A DNA stretch of 64,000 bases from WYZ-LMO8 sp964586135 (lineage in GTDB: Archaea; Thermoproteota; Methanomethylicia; Nezhaarchaeales; WYZ-LMO8), in contig CAZPGS010000001.1 of NCBI GenBank assembly GCA_964586135.1, forward strand, positions 1 to 64,000. Direction: 5' to 3'. Below are positions 42,794 through 51,803 of this stretch, in pieces. The position numbers and the translations under genes were made by a program. Under the pieces are notes generated by a model. That model did not search any database, was not told where the DNA came from, and saw only the letters and a list, made by a program, of their open reading frames with translations. Numbering within the stretch: the first letter of the stretch is position 1; each line of letters opens with the position of its first letter.

Positions 42794-45700
42794 ATGATGG
42801 GCATGGAGATGAAGAGTTACGATCCGTTGAAGGTTGAGCATTGCGTGAGGGCTTTCTGGCACGACAACGACGTAATAAACAAGTGCTTCGAGGCACGGAA
42901 GGGGAGAGGGCTCTTCAGCTTCTTGGAGGGTCCGCCCACAACAAATGGCTTCATGCACGTGGGTCATGCAAGAGGTAGGACGCTCAAGGACATAGTCATT
43001 AAGTTCAAGCTCATGCAGGGCTTTGACGTGTGGCACCGTGCCGGCTGGGACACCCAAGGCCTGCCAGTCGAGCTTGAGGTCGAGAAGAACTTGGGCCTGA
43101 GGTCAAAGAAGGACATAGAGGTCGTGGGCTACGAAAGGTTCGTGGAGGAGTGCAATAAGCTCGTGGACTACTACTTAGGCCATTGGAGGAAGGCCTCAGA
43201 GCTACTAGGCCTGTGGCTCGACTACGACAGCGCATATCAAACGAGGCGTAAAGAGTACATAGAGTTCATATGGTGGGCCCTGAAGCAAACGTATGAAAGA
43301 GGGCTACTAGTCGAAGATCTTAAGGTAATAGCATTTTGCCCTCGTTGCGAGACCCCTCTCTCAGACCAAGAGGTCGCTTTGGGCTATGCGAGCATAGAAG
43401 ATCCCTCGATCTACGTGAAGATCTCGTTGCTCGATAGGGAGTCCACGTACGTAGTCATTTGGACCACGACCCCCTGGACCCTGCCAGCTAACGAGGCCGT
43501 GTGTTTGCATCCGGACGAGTACTACGTCGAGGTCGAGGTGGGAGGCGAGAGGTGGATTTTGGCCGAGAAGCTCTTGGAGAAGGTCATGGTAGAGGTGGGG
43601 ATAAAGGGGTACAAAATACTCAGGAAGTTCCTTGGATCGGAACTTGAGGGTACCAAGTACCTACACCCGCTTCTAGACGAAGTGCCCGAGCACAAGGACC
43701 ACCATGCCTCTCACATAATAACGTGTGATCAAGGAGTTAGCATGGAGGAAGGTAGTGGATGTGTGCACATAGCCCCAGCTCATGGACCCGAGGACTTCGA
43801 AATAGGCAAGAGGTATTCGTTACCTGTGTTCTGCCCGGTGGAGGTCAACGGATTCTATTCGGACAAAGCTGGCAAATACAGGGGCATGTACGTAAGGGAG
43901 GCCAACAGGGTCATCATTGAAGACTTGAGGAAGAAGGGGCTGTTGGCCTACGAGGAGACGATACTTCACGAGTACCCTCGTTGCTGGAGGTGCGACACCC
44001 CCTTAATCTACAGAGCCGACAGGCAGTGGTTCTTGCGCATAGAGCCCATAAAGAGCTTGATCTTGGAGGAGAACGAGAAGGTGAGGTGGGCCCCGCCGTG
44101 GGCAGGTAAGGCTAGGTTCCACGACTGGATCGTCAACGCTAGGGATTGGTGCATTTCGCGCTTAAGGGTGTGGGGCTCGCCCTTGAACATCTGGACGTGC
44201 ACAAAGTGCGGGCACAGGGTCTGCGTGGGCTCAATTGAAGAGCTCAAGAGCTTGGCCTTAACCCGCCTCGAGGACGTGGAGCTTCATAGGCCGTGGATCG
44301 ACGCCGTCAGGCTCAGATGCCCGAATTGCAGGGGCGAGATGAGGAGAGAGCCGCATGTGCTTGATTGCTGGCTAGACTCTGGAGTAGCGCACGCTGCAAG
44401 CATTGACTACCTGGAAGACAAAGCGCTGTTTGAGAAGTTGTTTCCCTACGACTTCATAACCGAGGCGGTTGACCAGACAAGAGGGTGGTTCTTCTCGCTG
44501 ATCTTCACGAGCGTGATGTTGTTCGGTAAAGCTCCTTACAAGAGCGTGTTATGTCAAGGCCACGTGCTCGATAAACTAGGCCAGAAGATGTCGAAGAGCA
44601 GAGGAAATGTCATTTGGGCTCGCGACGTCATAGAAGCCGAAGGAGCTGATCCCTTGCGCTTGTACTTAGTCATGAAAGCGGCTCCTTGGGAATCGTTGAA
44701 CTTCGACATCGAAGAGTTGAAGTCGGTCAAACGCACCTTGAATATAATCTTCAACGTATTCAAATTTGCCAATACATACATGGATCTCGATAAATTTGAT
44801 TACAAAAAATACCCAATAGATTTGTTTATCAACAAGCTTTATCCAGAAGACCAGTGGATCCTCTCGAAGATTCAGACCACCATCGAAGAAGTGACCTCAA
44901 ACATCGAGACGTATAACATACACGAAGCGGCGAAGGCCATAGTCAACTTCTTTGTCGAGGACCTGAGCCATGGCTACATAAGGTTCATTAGGAGGAGGGT
45001 TTGGCTAGAAGAGGAGAACGTCGAGAAGCTCATGACTTATAGCGTATTGTACTATGTGCTCGATAAGGCTCTCAGACTCATGGCCCCCTTCGTCCCACAC
45101 TTAGCTGAATGGTTGTACCAGGCGTTCTTGAAGAAGTTCGGCGGCTTAAAGGAAGAAAGCTTGTTCATGCTTAATTGGCCCTCGACCGAGGCCAAGTTCA
45201 TCAAGAAAGAGCTTGAAGAAGGCGCATCGCTACTCATGGAGGCGCTAACGCTTGTGGCAAGCGCGAGGCAGAAAGCCAAGCTCAAGGGTAGATGGCCAGT
45301 CTCCGACGTCGTCGTTGTGGTATTCGATGAGGGACAGGCCGCGAAGCTAGGCGCGTTTCATAAAGCGCTACGCGAGCAAGCCAACGCCCGAAACGTCGTT
45401 ATCACAACTGCCATACCCAATAACATGAGGTTAAAGGTAATGGTTCAGGAAGGTAAGGTCAAGAGGGCTCTGAGGCCTAAGATGGCAAAGCTCCTCGAAC
45501 AGCTGGATAAGGCCGATGTCAAGAAGATGGTAAAAGAACTTTGTGTTCACGGTAAGGTAAATGTTAACGTAGAAGTCGAGGAGATATCGCTGAACAACGA
45601 GGACGTAAAAGTGATCGGAGTCGAGGACTATGAGAGTTGGGCTTTCACCTTGGGCAAACGCATGTTAGTATGCATGAACACGACGCGAGACAGAGAGCTT

Positions 45701-45997
45701 GAGGCCGAGGCCTTAACTAGGGAGCTCGTCCGTAGAATACAGTACATGCGCAAGGAGCTTAACTTAAACATCGAAGATTACATAGATCTAGCAATCGAGG
45801 CGGACGAGGGCGTTCTAAACATCTTGAGCACAAAGAACGTAGATTACTTGAAGAGTGAAGTCAGGGCTAGGGAGTTAAAGATGGGTAGTAAAGTGGACGT
45901 GACCGGAGAAGGCTGGTACGCAAAGGAGTGGGACGTAGATGGACTGGGGGTCAAAATACACTTACGAAAGAGTGGAGAAGGAAGACAAAGTTTTTAG
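42794..45997 (+). CDS. ileS: Isoleucyl-tRNA synthetase
   Basis: Class I synthetase, 1067 residues, archaeal/eukaryotic type. ATP motif HVGH in PTTNGFMHVGHARGR (about residues 47-61), WHRAGWDTQGLPVE, the CP1 editing domain (TTTPWTLPANEA), an inserted zinc region (CTKCGHRVC, CPNCRGEM), KMSKSRGN (about 597) and a long anticodon-binding C-terminal domain. Several ATG codons cluster at the start (42794, 42797, 42803). No intein. Confidence 0.97.
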   Translation: MMGMEMKSYDPLKVEHCVRAFWHDNDVINKCFEARKGRGLFSFLEGPPTTNGFMHVGHARGRTLKDIVIKFKLMQGFDVWHRAGWDTQGLPVELEVEKNLGLRSKKDIEVVGYERFVEECNKLVDYYLGHWRKASELLGLWLDYDSAYQTRRKEYIEFIWWALKQTYERGLLVEDLKVIAFCPRCETPLSDQEVALGYASIEDPSIYVKISLLDRESTYVVIWTTTPWTLPANEAVCLHPDEYYVEVEVGGERWILAEKLLEKVMVEVGIKGYKILRKFLGSELEGTKYLHPLLDEVPEHKDHHASHIITCDQGVSMEEGSGCVHIAPAHGPEDFEIGKRYSLPVFCPVEVNGFYSDKAGKYRGMYVREANRVIIEDLRKKGLLAYEETILHEYPRCWRCDTPLIYRADRQWFLRIEPIKSLILEENEKVRWAPPWAGKARFHDWIVNARDWCISRLRVWGSPLNIWTCTKCGHRVCVGSIEELKSLALTRLEDVELHRPWIDAVRLRCPNCRGEMRREPHVLDCWLDSGVAHAASIDYLEDKALFEKLFPYDFITEAVDQTRGWFFSLIFTSVMLFGKAPYKSVLCQGHVLDKLGQKMSKSRGNVIWARDVIEAEGADPLRLYLVMKAAPWESLNFDIEELKSVKRTLNIIFNVFKFANTYMDLDKFDYKKYPIDLFINKLYPEDQWILSKIQTTIEEVTSNIETYNIHEAAKAIVNFFVEDLSHGYIRFIRRRVWLEEENVEKLMTYSVLYYVLDKALRLMAPFVPHLAEWLYQAFLKKFGGLKEESLFMLNWPSTEAKFIKKELEEGASLLMEALTLVASARQKAKLKGRWPVSDVVVVVFDEGQAAKLGAFHKALREQANARNVVITTAIPNNMRLKVMVQEGKVKRALRPKMAKLLEQLDKADVKKMVKELCVHGKVNVNVEVEEISLNNEDVKVIGVEDYESWAFTLGKRMLVCMNTTRDRELEAEALTRELVRRIQYMRKELNLNIEDYIDLAIEADEGVLNILSTKNVDYLKSEVRARELKMGSKVDVTGEGWYAKEWDVDGLGVKIHLRKSGEGRQSF

Positions 45998-46023
45998 TTG
46001 AGCGAAGAGCCGAGTAATTTTGG

Positions 46024-46108
46024 GCCGGGATGGCCGAGCGGACCAAGGCGCCAGCCTTGAGAGCTGGTGCCCCATTGGGGCGCGCGGGTTCGAATCCCGC
46101 TCCCGGCG
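46024..46108 (+). tRNA. tRNA-Ser (anticodon UGA)
   Basis: Acceptor arm GCCGGGA/TCCCGGC, D-arm GCCG...GGCG-type, anticodon stem CCAGC/GCTGG enclosing CTTGAGA (anticodon TGA), a long class II variable arm GCCCCATTGGGGC, and T-arm GCGGG-TTCGAAT-CCCGC. Discriminator G46108; CCA is not encoded and there is no intron. It starts 26 bp after ileS; the AT-rich stretch at the ileS stop could act as its promoter. Confidence 0.97.
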
Positions 46109-46141
46109 TCACAACAAGTGTTACTCGACGAAGGGATCGGT

Positions 46142-46567
46142 ATGAGCATAAAGTTCTTAGACCATCCATCTGACGTCTACGTCGAGGTTAGGGCCAAGAG
46201 CTTAGAGGAGGCCTTTGCTCTCAGCGGAATGGCAGTTTATGAGGTCATGACCGACGTGAGCCGTGTTAAAGAGCAGGAGAGGGTGGAGGTCGCGGTCGAA
46301 GGTTTCGACTTATACTCCTTGCTCTACAATTGGCTCGAGGGATTGATATACCTCTTTGACTCAAGAGGGTTCTTGGGCTCAGAAATAAAGGTTGAGAAAG
46401 TGAGCAGAAACGAGAACGGCTTTAAACTAAAAGCAGTAGTACTCGGCGAAAAATACGATGCCAAGCGTCATGAGTCGAAGACAGCCATAAAAGCTGCAAC
46501 GTATCACTTAATGGAGATAAAAAAGGAGGGCGACGAATACGTAATTAAGTTCGTCTTGGACATCTGA
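46142..46567 (+). CDS. Archease
   Basis: Activator of the RNA ligase RtcB in tRNA splicing and RNA repair. 141 residues from ATG 46142: FLDHPSDVYVEVRAKSLEEAFALSGMAVYEVMTD, LLYNWLEGLIYLFDS and the metal-site end KRHESKTAIKAATYHLMEI. The frame extends upstream through the tRNA but the family begins at this ATG. RtcB is not in the window. Placement next to a tRNA gene may be incidental. Confidence 0.95.
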   Translation: MSIKFLDHPSDVYVEVRAKSLEEAFALSGMAVYEVMTDVSRVKEQERVEVAVEGFDLYSLLYNWLEGLIYLFDSRGFLGSEIKVEKVSRNENGFKLKAVVLGEKYDAKRHESKTAIKAATYHLMEIKKEGDEYVIKFVLDI

Positions 46568-46580
46568 TGCGCTCAGCTTT

Positions 46581-47300
46581 TCAGATCGACTTGAGGTACT
46601 CCTCCCTCTTCCTCAAGAAGTCACCCATTTCGCTGAAAGGCTTGGCAGGGCTCCCCCTTACGGCGACGCCTTCTGGAACGTCCTTCGTCACTACGCTGCC
46701 AGCCGCGACAAATGAGTTGGGCCCCACCTTTACCCCTGCAATGATTACGGCGTTGGCGGCGATAATAGCTCCCTTACATATTCTAGTCATGACTATTTTA
46801 CCGCTTGGGGGATACTTGTCGTTCGTTATGACCACTCCAGGGCCTAAGAAGACGTCGTCCTCTACCACGGTACGCCTGGGTATAAAGACGTTCGATTGGA
46901 CGTTAACCTGAGAGCCTATGCAAGCTTCACCCTCTATTATGGTATAAGACCCAATACTTGAGCCGTCGCCTATCTCGGTATCTTCACGAACGAGCACGTT
47001 ATGCCCGAGCTGGACTCGATTACCTATCTTGACCCGCTCATAGATGATGCAACCGCTACGTATCATGCAACTCTCTCCAATGATGCAACCCTCGCTCACT
47101 TTGTCAAAGGCCTGGTCTAAGTCTTGAGGTCGCACCCTCATCTCTAAGACTTTAGCCAAGTTCTTACGAGTAGGGTAGCCCAACACCACCATATCATCGA
47201 CTATCGTGTTGCTACTTACTACCGTCCTACCGTAAATCCTAATTAAAGACCCTAAAAATGGCGTGTTTACTGAGGCCTTATGAGAAACAAAGCGCCACAA
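46581..47300 (-). CDS. Left-handed beta-helix (hexapeptide) acyl/acetyltransferase
   Basis: 239 residues built of isoleucine-patch hexapeptide repeats: VVSSNTIVDDMVVLG, IGESCMIRSGCIIYERVKIG, IGDGSSIGSYTIIEG, VEDDVFLGPGVVITN and VGPNSFVAAGSVVTKDVPEG. The end ...RGSPAKPF is that of sugar-nucleotide N-acetyltransferases. TTG 47300 is supported by a perfect GGTGATC 4 bp upstream. A role in surface-glycan or N-glycan precursor synthesis is plausible given aglB nearby, but not shown. Confidence 0.85.
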   Translation of the reverse strand: MWRFVSHKASVNTPFLGSLIRIYGRTVVSSNTIVDDMVVLGYPTRKNLAKVLEMRVRPQDLDQAFDKVSEGCIIGESCMIRSGCIIYERVKIGNRVQLGHNVLVREDTEIGDGSSIGSYTIIEGEACIGSQVNVQSNVFIPRRTVVEDDVFLGPGVVITNDKYPPSGKIVMTRICKGAIIAANAVIIAGVKVGPNSFVAAGSVVTKDVPEGVAVRGSPAKPFSEMGDFLRKREEYLKSI

Positions 47301-47403
47301 TGTTGATCACCAGCTCAGGGCCTCAGCTCATGAATGGCCTTTCATTTTCAGTTTCAACACTCGGCAAGCTCTTCATCGGCCAGTTAAACTTGTGAGAGGG
47401 GGG

Positions 47404-47412
47404 CTATAAACT
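47404..47412 (+). promoter_or_regulatory. TATA box of the SPOUT methyltransferase gene
   Basis: CTATAAACT, 20-28 bp upstream of TTG 47432, predicting a leaderless transcript and supporting that start. Confidence 0.55.
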
Positions 47413-47431
47413 CTCTCGAGGGGACTATTAA

Positions 47432-48307
47432 TTGAGGATAGCAGTCGCATTGCCATCGACGGCCTTAGCTGAGGCAAACTCTCTACTTGAGAAGACTATC
47501 AAAGTCGGATTCATGGCCAGGGCCCTAGCCATATTTAAGGTTGAGCAACTAATCATATACTGCGATGAGGCCGAGGGCGTCGATGAGAGGGCCCTCTTGG
47601 GAAAGCTCTTCAACTACTTAACCTGTCCGCAGTACTTCAGGAAGAGAGTCTTCTCCCTTGATCCTAGCCTAAAATACGTAGGCCTGCTGCCACCTCTAAA
47701 CACCCCTAACCATCCAATAGAAAAGAGCGTAAAGGACTTGCCCGAGATCTGCTATCGAGAAGGGCTCGTGATAGGCAGTGCTAGAGGAAGGTATTTGGCC
47801 GATGTGGGGGTCGAGGTCCCTCTTGCATTTCAAAGCTCGAGAAAGTTGAGGAGGGGTGATAGGGTAATCTTGAGGATCATTAAAAGGGGCAACGAAGTTG
47901 CTGAAGTTAAAGAAGTCGAGAGGGGCGAGGTGCCTCATTACTTCGGATTCACGGTCGACGTGACGAATTTAAACCTCAAGGGGATGATATCTTCGTTTAA
48001 GGGAGATGCTCTAGTCATAGCGACTTCTAGATATGGTAGAGAAGTGCACAGAGAAGTGCAAAATCTCCTAGAGTTAATGAGGAAGTACGAGAAGATGCTC
48101 TTGATATTCGGCTCGCCGCTTAGGGGGCTCTACGAGATAGCAAAGAGAGAGGGATTTGATCTAGACGAGGAGGTTCACATGACCCTGAACTTCGTGCCTG
48201 GGCAGGGAACTAAAACCGTGAGGGTCGAAGAAGCGCTGTACTCGACGCTTGCGATAATCAACTTACTTCGCTACGAGGTCGAAGGACTGTCCGTCTTAAG
48301 GAAATAA
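47432..48307 (+). CDS. SPOUT-family methyltransferase (C9orf114/Sfm1-like)
   Basis: 291 residues. N-terminal VALPSTALAEANSLLEKTIKVGFMARALAIFKVEQLIIYCDE, a central OB-like insert (DVGVEVPLAFQSSRKLRRGDRVILRII), and the knotted C-terminal half with LLIFGSPLRGLYEIA and MTLNFVPGQGTKTVRVEEALYSTLAIINLL. Relatives include human SPOUT1 and yeast Sfm1, which methylates ribosomal protein S3. It lies 71 bp ahead of the L3-to-L29 ribosomal cluster, which suggests a ribosomal target; the target is not proven. Confidence 0.85.
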   Translation: MRIAVALPSTALAEANSLLEKTIKVGFMARALAIFKVEQLIIYCDEAEGVDERALLGKLFNYLTCPQYFRKRVFSLDPSLKYVGLLPPLNTPNHPIEKSVKDLPEICYREGLVIGSARGRYLADVGVEVPLAFQSSRKLRRGDRVILRIIKRGNEVAEVKEVERGEVPHYFGFTVDVTNLNLKGMISSFKGDALVIATSRYGREVHREVQNLLELMRKYEKMLLIFGSPLRGLYEIAKREGFDLDEEVHMTLNFVPGQGTKTVRVEEALYSTLAIINLLRYEVEGLSVLRK

Positions 48308-48378
48308 AAGATTAAATAGGGGGCTGGGGGATTTTACTCTTCAACGCCGTTGAGCTGAAAACTCCGAGGGATTAGGAA

Positions 48379-49392
48379 TTGGGGAGAAGCGTTCATCAGC
48401 CTCGTCGCGGATCTCTGGGCTTCTACCCACGGGTGAGAGCTAAGAGTGTCGTCGCTAGGATAAGAAATTGGCCTCAGGTCGAAGTCGAGAAACCGCAATT
48501 GCTGGGCTTCGCCGCGTACAAGGCGGGCATGACTCACGGTGTCGTAATCGAGGACAGACCAACGAGCCCGTTTTACGGTAGAGAGGTTGTGAAGGCGATC
48601 ACCATACTCGATGCCCCGCCCCTCTTCGTGTGCGGAATAAGGCTCTACTCTTCAACTCCCTATGGGCTTAGGAGCGTTTTCGAGGTCTTAGCAGACAACC
48701 TCCCGAAAGACTTGGAGAGGAAAACGTCGCTCTCCAAGAACTACAACAAAGAAGAGAAGATAGCGAGGGCCCAACAGTTATTGAACGAGGTCGCAGAGGT
48801 CAGGGTCCTCGCGTGTACTCAACCAAGATTATCTGGACTGAAGAAGAAGACCCCCGAAATTATGGAGATAAAGGTCGCAGCCAAGAACGTCGAAGAAGCT
48901 TGGGATTACGCGCTATCGATACTTGGGAAAGAGGTAAGGGCCCCAGATATATTTAAGGAAGGACAATACGTCGATGTCATCAGCATAACCAAGGGCAAGG
49001 GCTTTCAAGGCGTGGTGAAGAGATACGGAGTGAAAATTATGCCCCGATGGCACAAGCACCGCAAAGGCCATCGAAGAACCGGTACGGCGAGCCCCCAGAA
49101 GCCCGACATGATGTATAGCATACCAAGGCCTGGACAGCTGGGATTCCACCAGCGAACCGAGTACAACAAGCGCATAATAAAAATGGGAGAAGATGGATTA
49201 AGTGTGACGGTCAAGGGGGGTTTTGTCGGCTACGGCATTGTTAGAGGGCCTTACATAGTGTTATTGGGCTCGGTACCAGGGCCTAGAGGTAGGCTCGTGA
49301 GGTTGAGGTTCCCTATAAGGCCTCTGAAGGACGCGCCCACGAGCCCTCCTAAAATAGTGAGCATAAACATAGACTCTAAACAGGGTGGTTAG
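48379..49392 (+). CDS. rpl3: Large-subunit ribosomal protein L3
   Basis: uL3, which shapes the peptidyl-transferase centre region. 337 residues: HQPRRGSLGFYPRVRAKS near the start, LGFAAYKAGMTH, ITKGKGFQGVVKRYG, PRWHKHRKGHRRTG and RPGQLGFHQRTEYNKRI. TTG start 48379. First gene of the cluster L3-L4-L23-L2; an AT-rich AAGATTAAATAG (about 48308-48319) is the likely promoter. Confidence 0.97.
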   Translation: MGRSVHQPRRGSLGFYPRVRAKSVVARIRNWPQVEVEKPQLLGFAAYKAGMTHGVVIEDRPTSPFYGREVVKAITILDAPPLFVCGIRLYSSTPYGLRSVFEVLADNLPKDLERKTSLSKNYNKEEKIARAQQLLNEVAEVRVLACTQPRLSGLKKKTPEIMEIKVAAKNVEEAWDYALSILGKEVRAPDIFKEGQYVDVISITKGKGFQGVVKRYGVKIMPRWHKHRKGHRRTGTASPQKPDMMYSIPRPGQLGFHQRTEYNKRIIKMGEDGLSVTVKGGFVGYGIVRGPYIVLLGSVPGPRGRLVRLRFPIRPLKDAPTSPPKIVSINIDSKQGG

Positions 49393-49394
49393 CG

Positions 49395-50195
49395 GTGCAA
49401 GGACCAGTCAAGGTAGCTACGGTTTATGACCTCGAAGGAAGAGAGGCAGGGAAAATAGAGCTACCGGAGGTCTTCGGCTATGAGGTCAGGGAGGACGTGA
49501 TAAAGCGGGCTTACTTGGCGGCGCTCACGGCAAGGATACAGCCTCAAGGCAGGGACCCCATGGCTGGTAAGAGGACTTCGGCTGAAAGTTGGGGGGTGGG
49601 CTATGGCATTGCTAGGGTCCCCAGGGTCAAGGGAGGGAGGTACCCACGCGCAGCGAGCGCTGCCTTCGTGACGATGGCCGTCGGAGGGAGGAGGGCCCAT
49701 GCACCAACAGTCGAGAAGAAAATACGCGAAAGGATAAACAAGAAAGAAAAGCGACTCGCCATCAAATCCGCGATAGCCGCGACTGCCATCAGGGAGCTCG
49801 TGGAAAAGAGAGGCCATATACTTCCACCAGAAATCTCCTTGCCGATAGTGGTGAAGGCAGAGATAGAGGGGATGGAGACTGTCAAGCAGGCCAAAGAGTT
49901 CTTGGCGAAGATGGGGCTATGGAGCGATGTAGAGAGAGTGCGCAAAAGGACCAAGATAAGAGCGGGCAAGGGGAAGATGAGAGGGAGGAGGTATAAGGAG
50001 GGCAAGAGCTTGCTCGTGGTTTTCTCCGGAAAGTGCGAGGCCGTGAAGGCCTTTAGGAACCTCCCAGGGGTCACCGTTGCCTACGTCAAAAATCTATCGG
50101 TCCTGCACTTAGCCCCGGGAGGAGTTCCGGGACGCTTGACCTTATGGAGTGAGGGCGCCATAGAGGCATTAGCTGAAATGGTGTGTGAAAAGTGA
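49395..50195 (+). CDS. rpl4: Large-subunit ribosomal protein L4
   Basis: uL4 of archaeal/eukaryotic type, 266 residues: VATVYDLEGREAGKIELPEVF, KRAYLAALTARIQPQGRDPMAGKRTSAESWG, GGRRAHAPTVEKKI and MRGRRYKEGKSLLVVFSG. GTG start 2 bp after L3. Overlaps L23 by 4 bp. Confidence 0.97.
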   Translation: MQGPVKVATVYDLEGREAGKIELPEVFGYEVREDVIKRAYLAALTARIQPQGRDPMAGKRTSAESWGVGYGIARVPRVKGGRYPRAASAAFVTMAVGGRRAHAPTVEKKIRERINKKEKRLAIKSAIAATAIRELVEKRGHILPPEISLPIVVKAEIEGMETVKQAKEFLAKMGLWSDVERVRKRTKIRAGKGKMRGRRYKEGKSLLVVFSGKCEAVKAFRNLPGVTVAYVKNLSVLHLAPGGVPGRLTLWSEGAIEALAEMVCEK

Positions 50196-50482
50196 GTAGC
50201 GAAAAAGTCAGTGAAAAAACCTTGAAGTACTATGACGTTGTCCTGAGGCCTGTGGTCTCAGAGAAAGCTCTATCGTTGATTGAGAAGAGCAACACCTTGA
50301 CCTTCATCGTCGACTTAAGGGCTAACAAGCTCCGCATAAAAGAGGCCGTCGAAAAGCTCTTTGACGTCAAGGTCGAAAAGGTCAACACCTCTATAGTCCC
50401 GAAAGGGGAGAAGAAGGCCTTCGTGAAATTAAAGCCTGAGCACAAGGCTTCAGACGTAGCAGTTAAGCTGGGCATCTTGTAG
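50192..50482 (+). CDS. rpl23: Large-subunit ribosomal protein L23
   Basis: uL23 at the peptide exit tunnel, docking site for SRP. 96 residues: VVLRPVVSEKALSLIEKSNTLTFIVDLRANKLRIKEAVEKLFDVKVEKVNT is the complete family core. GTG start overlaps the L4 stop. Confidence 0.97.
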   Translation: MSSEKVSEKTLKYYDVVLRPVVSEKALSLIEKSNTLTFIVDLRANKLRIKEAVEKLFDVKVEKVNTSIVPKGEKKAFVKLKPEHKASDVAVKLGIL

Positions 50483-50492
50483 GGTGGTCGTT

Positions 50493-51212
50493 ATGGGCAA
50501 GCGCATATTAGCTCAACGCAAAGGCCGTGGAGGCTCCGTCTTCAGATCCCCAAGGTGGTTACACAAAGGCCCTGCCAAGTATCCTAACTTAAGTAAGAGG
50601 GAGTGTGAGGGCCTGATTGAGGGGAGGGTAGAGGCGATAATTCATGATCCAGGCAGAGGGGCGCCGTTGGCGTTAATTAGTCTGCCACACGAAGTGAAGT
50701 TCTTCAACGTCGCTGCCGAGGGGATCAAGGTAGGACAGAGGGTACAAATAGGGGACAAGGCCGAGATAGCTCCGGGCAACATACTGCCCCTGAGGAGCAT
50801 ACCTGATGGGACCAAGGTCTTCAACGTGGAGCTCTCCTACGGCGATGGCGGACGCTTAGTCAGGGGCTCGGGGTGCTATGCCATCGTATTAAGCCATTCG
50901 ACCGAGGGCGTGTACATTAGCTTGCCCTCAGGGGAGACAAAGCTCGTCAACGGCTTAGCAAGAGCAACCATAGGAGCCGTAGCCGGCGCCGGGAGGACAG
51001 AGAAGCCCTTCGTGAAGGCTGGCGCTAAATACCACTTGTCAAAAGTTAAGGCGTGGAAGTACCCCGAGGTCCGTGGCAAAGCGATGGGCGCTTATGCGCA
51101 TCCTCACGGCGGAGGAGCCCATCCAAAGGGTAGCTCGCCCGTGAGCCACGGAACGCCTCCGGGAGCGAAGGTTGGACACATATCTAGCAAGAGGACCGGT
51201 AAAAGAGAGTGA
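50493..51212 (+). CDS. rpl2: Large-subunit ribosomal protein L2
   Basis: uL2, needed for subunit joining and peptidyl transfer. 239 residues from ATG 50493: KRILAQRKGRGGSVFRSPRW, VEAIIHDPGRGAPLALI, GDKAEIAPGNILPL and the conserved His region AYAHPHGGGAHPKGSS. GGTGGTCGTT precedes the ATG. In the usual S10 order S19 would follow on the same strand; here it is inverted. Confidence 0.97.
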   Translation: MGKRILAQRKGRGGSVFRSPRWLHKGPAKYPNLSKRECEGLIEGRVEAIIHDPGRGAPLALISLPHEVKFFNVAAEGIKVGQRVQIGDKAEIAPGNILPLRSIPDGTKVFNVELSYGDGGRLVRGSGCYAIVLSHSTEGVYISLPSGETKLVNGLARATIGAVAGAGRTEKPFVKAGAKYHLSKVKAWKYPEVRGKAMGAYAHPHGGGAHPKGSSPVSHGTPPGAKVGHISSKRTGKRE

Positions 51213-51257
51213 AATGAACTAGGTCTCTTAATCGCCGACTTCGGGCCCTTTGTGCCT

Positions 51258-51272
51258 TAAGGCTAGGCCTTA
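51258..51272. terminator. Possible two-way terminator hairpin between rpl2 and rps19
   Basis: TAAGGC-TAG-GCCTTA is a 6-bp stem with a 3-nt loop, in the 77-bp gap between the convergent 3' ends of rpl2 and rps19. Being symmetric it could act on either strand. No T-tract follows, so the call is tentative. Confidence 0.3.
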
Positions 51273-51289
51273 TCTCCCTTACGACGTTC

Positions 51290-51682
51290 CTACTTCAGGG
51301 GCACGTACATCGAGCTTCGCGTCGCTCTCAGCCCAGGCTCGCCATGCTCCACCTTCTTGCACGTAGGAGCGAACTCTCCTAGGTAATGTCCTATCATCTC
51401 TTCAGTTATCGTGACAGGAACGAACTCTTTACCATTATAGACATGGATGGTCGTATCAACCATTTCAGGCAATATTATCATGTCCCTGATGTGCGTTCTA
51501 ACCGTAGATCTCTTGCCGCTTTTAAGCTCTCTCATTTTCTCGAGGAGCTTCCTCTTCTCCTCGTTCAGGCCCCTTAAAAGAGATCTCCTTTGCCTCGCTG
51601 GGAGTAACTTTATGAACTCGTCCATGGGCATCTCTAGCAACCGCTCTAAGGTATAGCCCCTATACGTAAACTTGCTCGACAT
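51290..51682 (-). CDS. rps19: Small-subunit ribosomal protein S19 (inverted in cluster)
   Basis: uS19 of the 30S head, 130 residues: KFTYRGYTLERLLEMPMDEFIKLLPARQRRSLLRG, RTHIRDMIILPEMVDTTIHVYNGKEFVPV, MIGHYLGEFAPT and a C-terminal KVEHGEPGLRATRSSMYVP. The sequence is intact, but the gene lies on the opposite strand to every neighbour although it keeps its canonical place between L2 and L22. It has its own TATA-like CTTATAACTG at about 51711-51720. Confidence 0.97.
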   Translation of the reverse strand: MSSKFTYRGYTLERLLEMPMDEFIKLLPARQRRSLLRGLNEEKRKLLEKMRELKSGKRSTVRTHIRDMIILPEMVDTTIHVYNGKEFVPVTITEEMIGHYLGEFAPTCKKVEHGEPGLRATRSSMYVPLK

Positions 51683-51803
51683 AGACCTCTCGCTTCTTTT
51701 TGAGCTACTCCAGTTATAAGAATTACTTTTTAAAGCGGAAACCTAATAGGTGAGAGTCCTCTTTTTCCCAGCGCTAACAGTATTGAAGAGAGAAGGTAGC
51801 TCT
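51683..51803. promoter_or_regulatory. Divergent promoter region rps19 / rpl22
   Basis: Two AT-rich elements: ATAAG/CTTAT at about 51715-51720, which suits rps19 on the minus strand, and CTTTTTAAAG at 51726-51735, which suits rpl22. The second predicts a start near 51750, where a GTG frame joins in-frame to L22 (18 extra residues). This gap exists only because rps19 is inverted. Confidence 0.5.

Noticed and set aside
46067..46141. Frame starting inside the tRNA-Ser gene and joining archease
   Set aside because: The first 25 codons read the tRNA 3' half; archease homology begins at ATG 46142.
49601..50074. Minus-strand frame inside rpl4
   Set aside because: Shadow of a highly conserved ribosomal protein gene.
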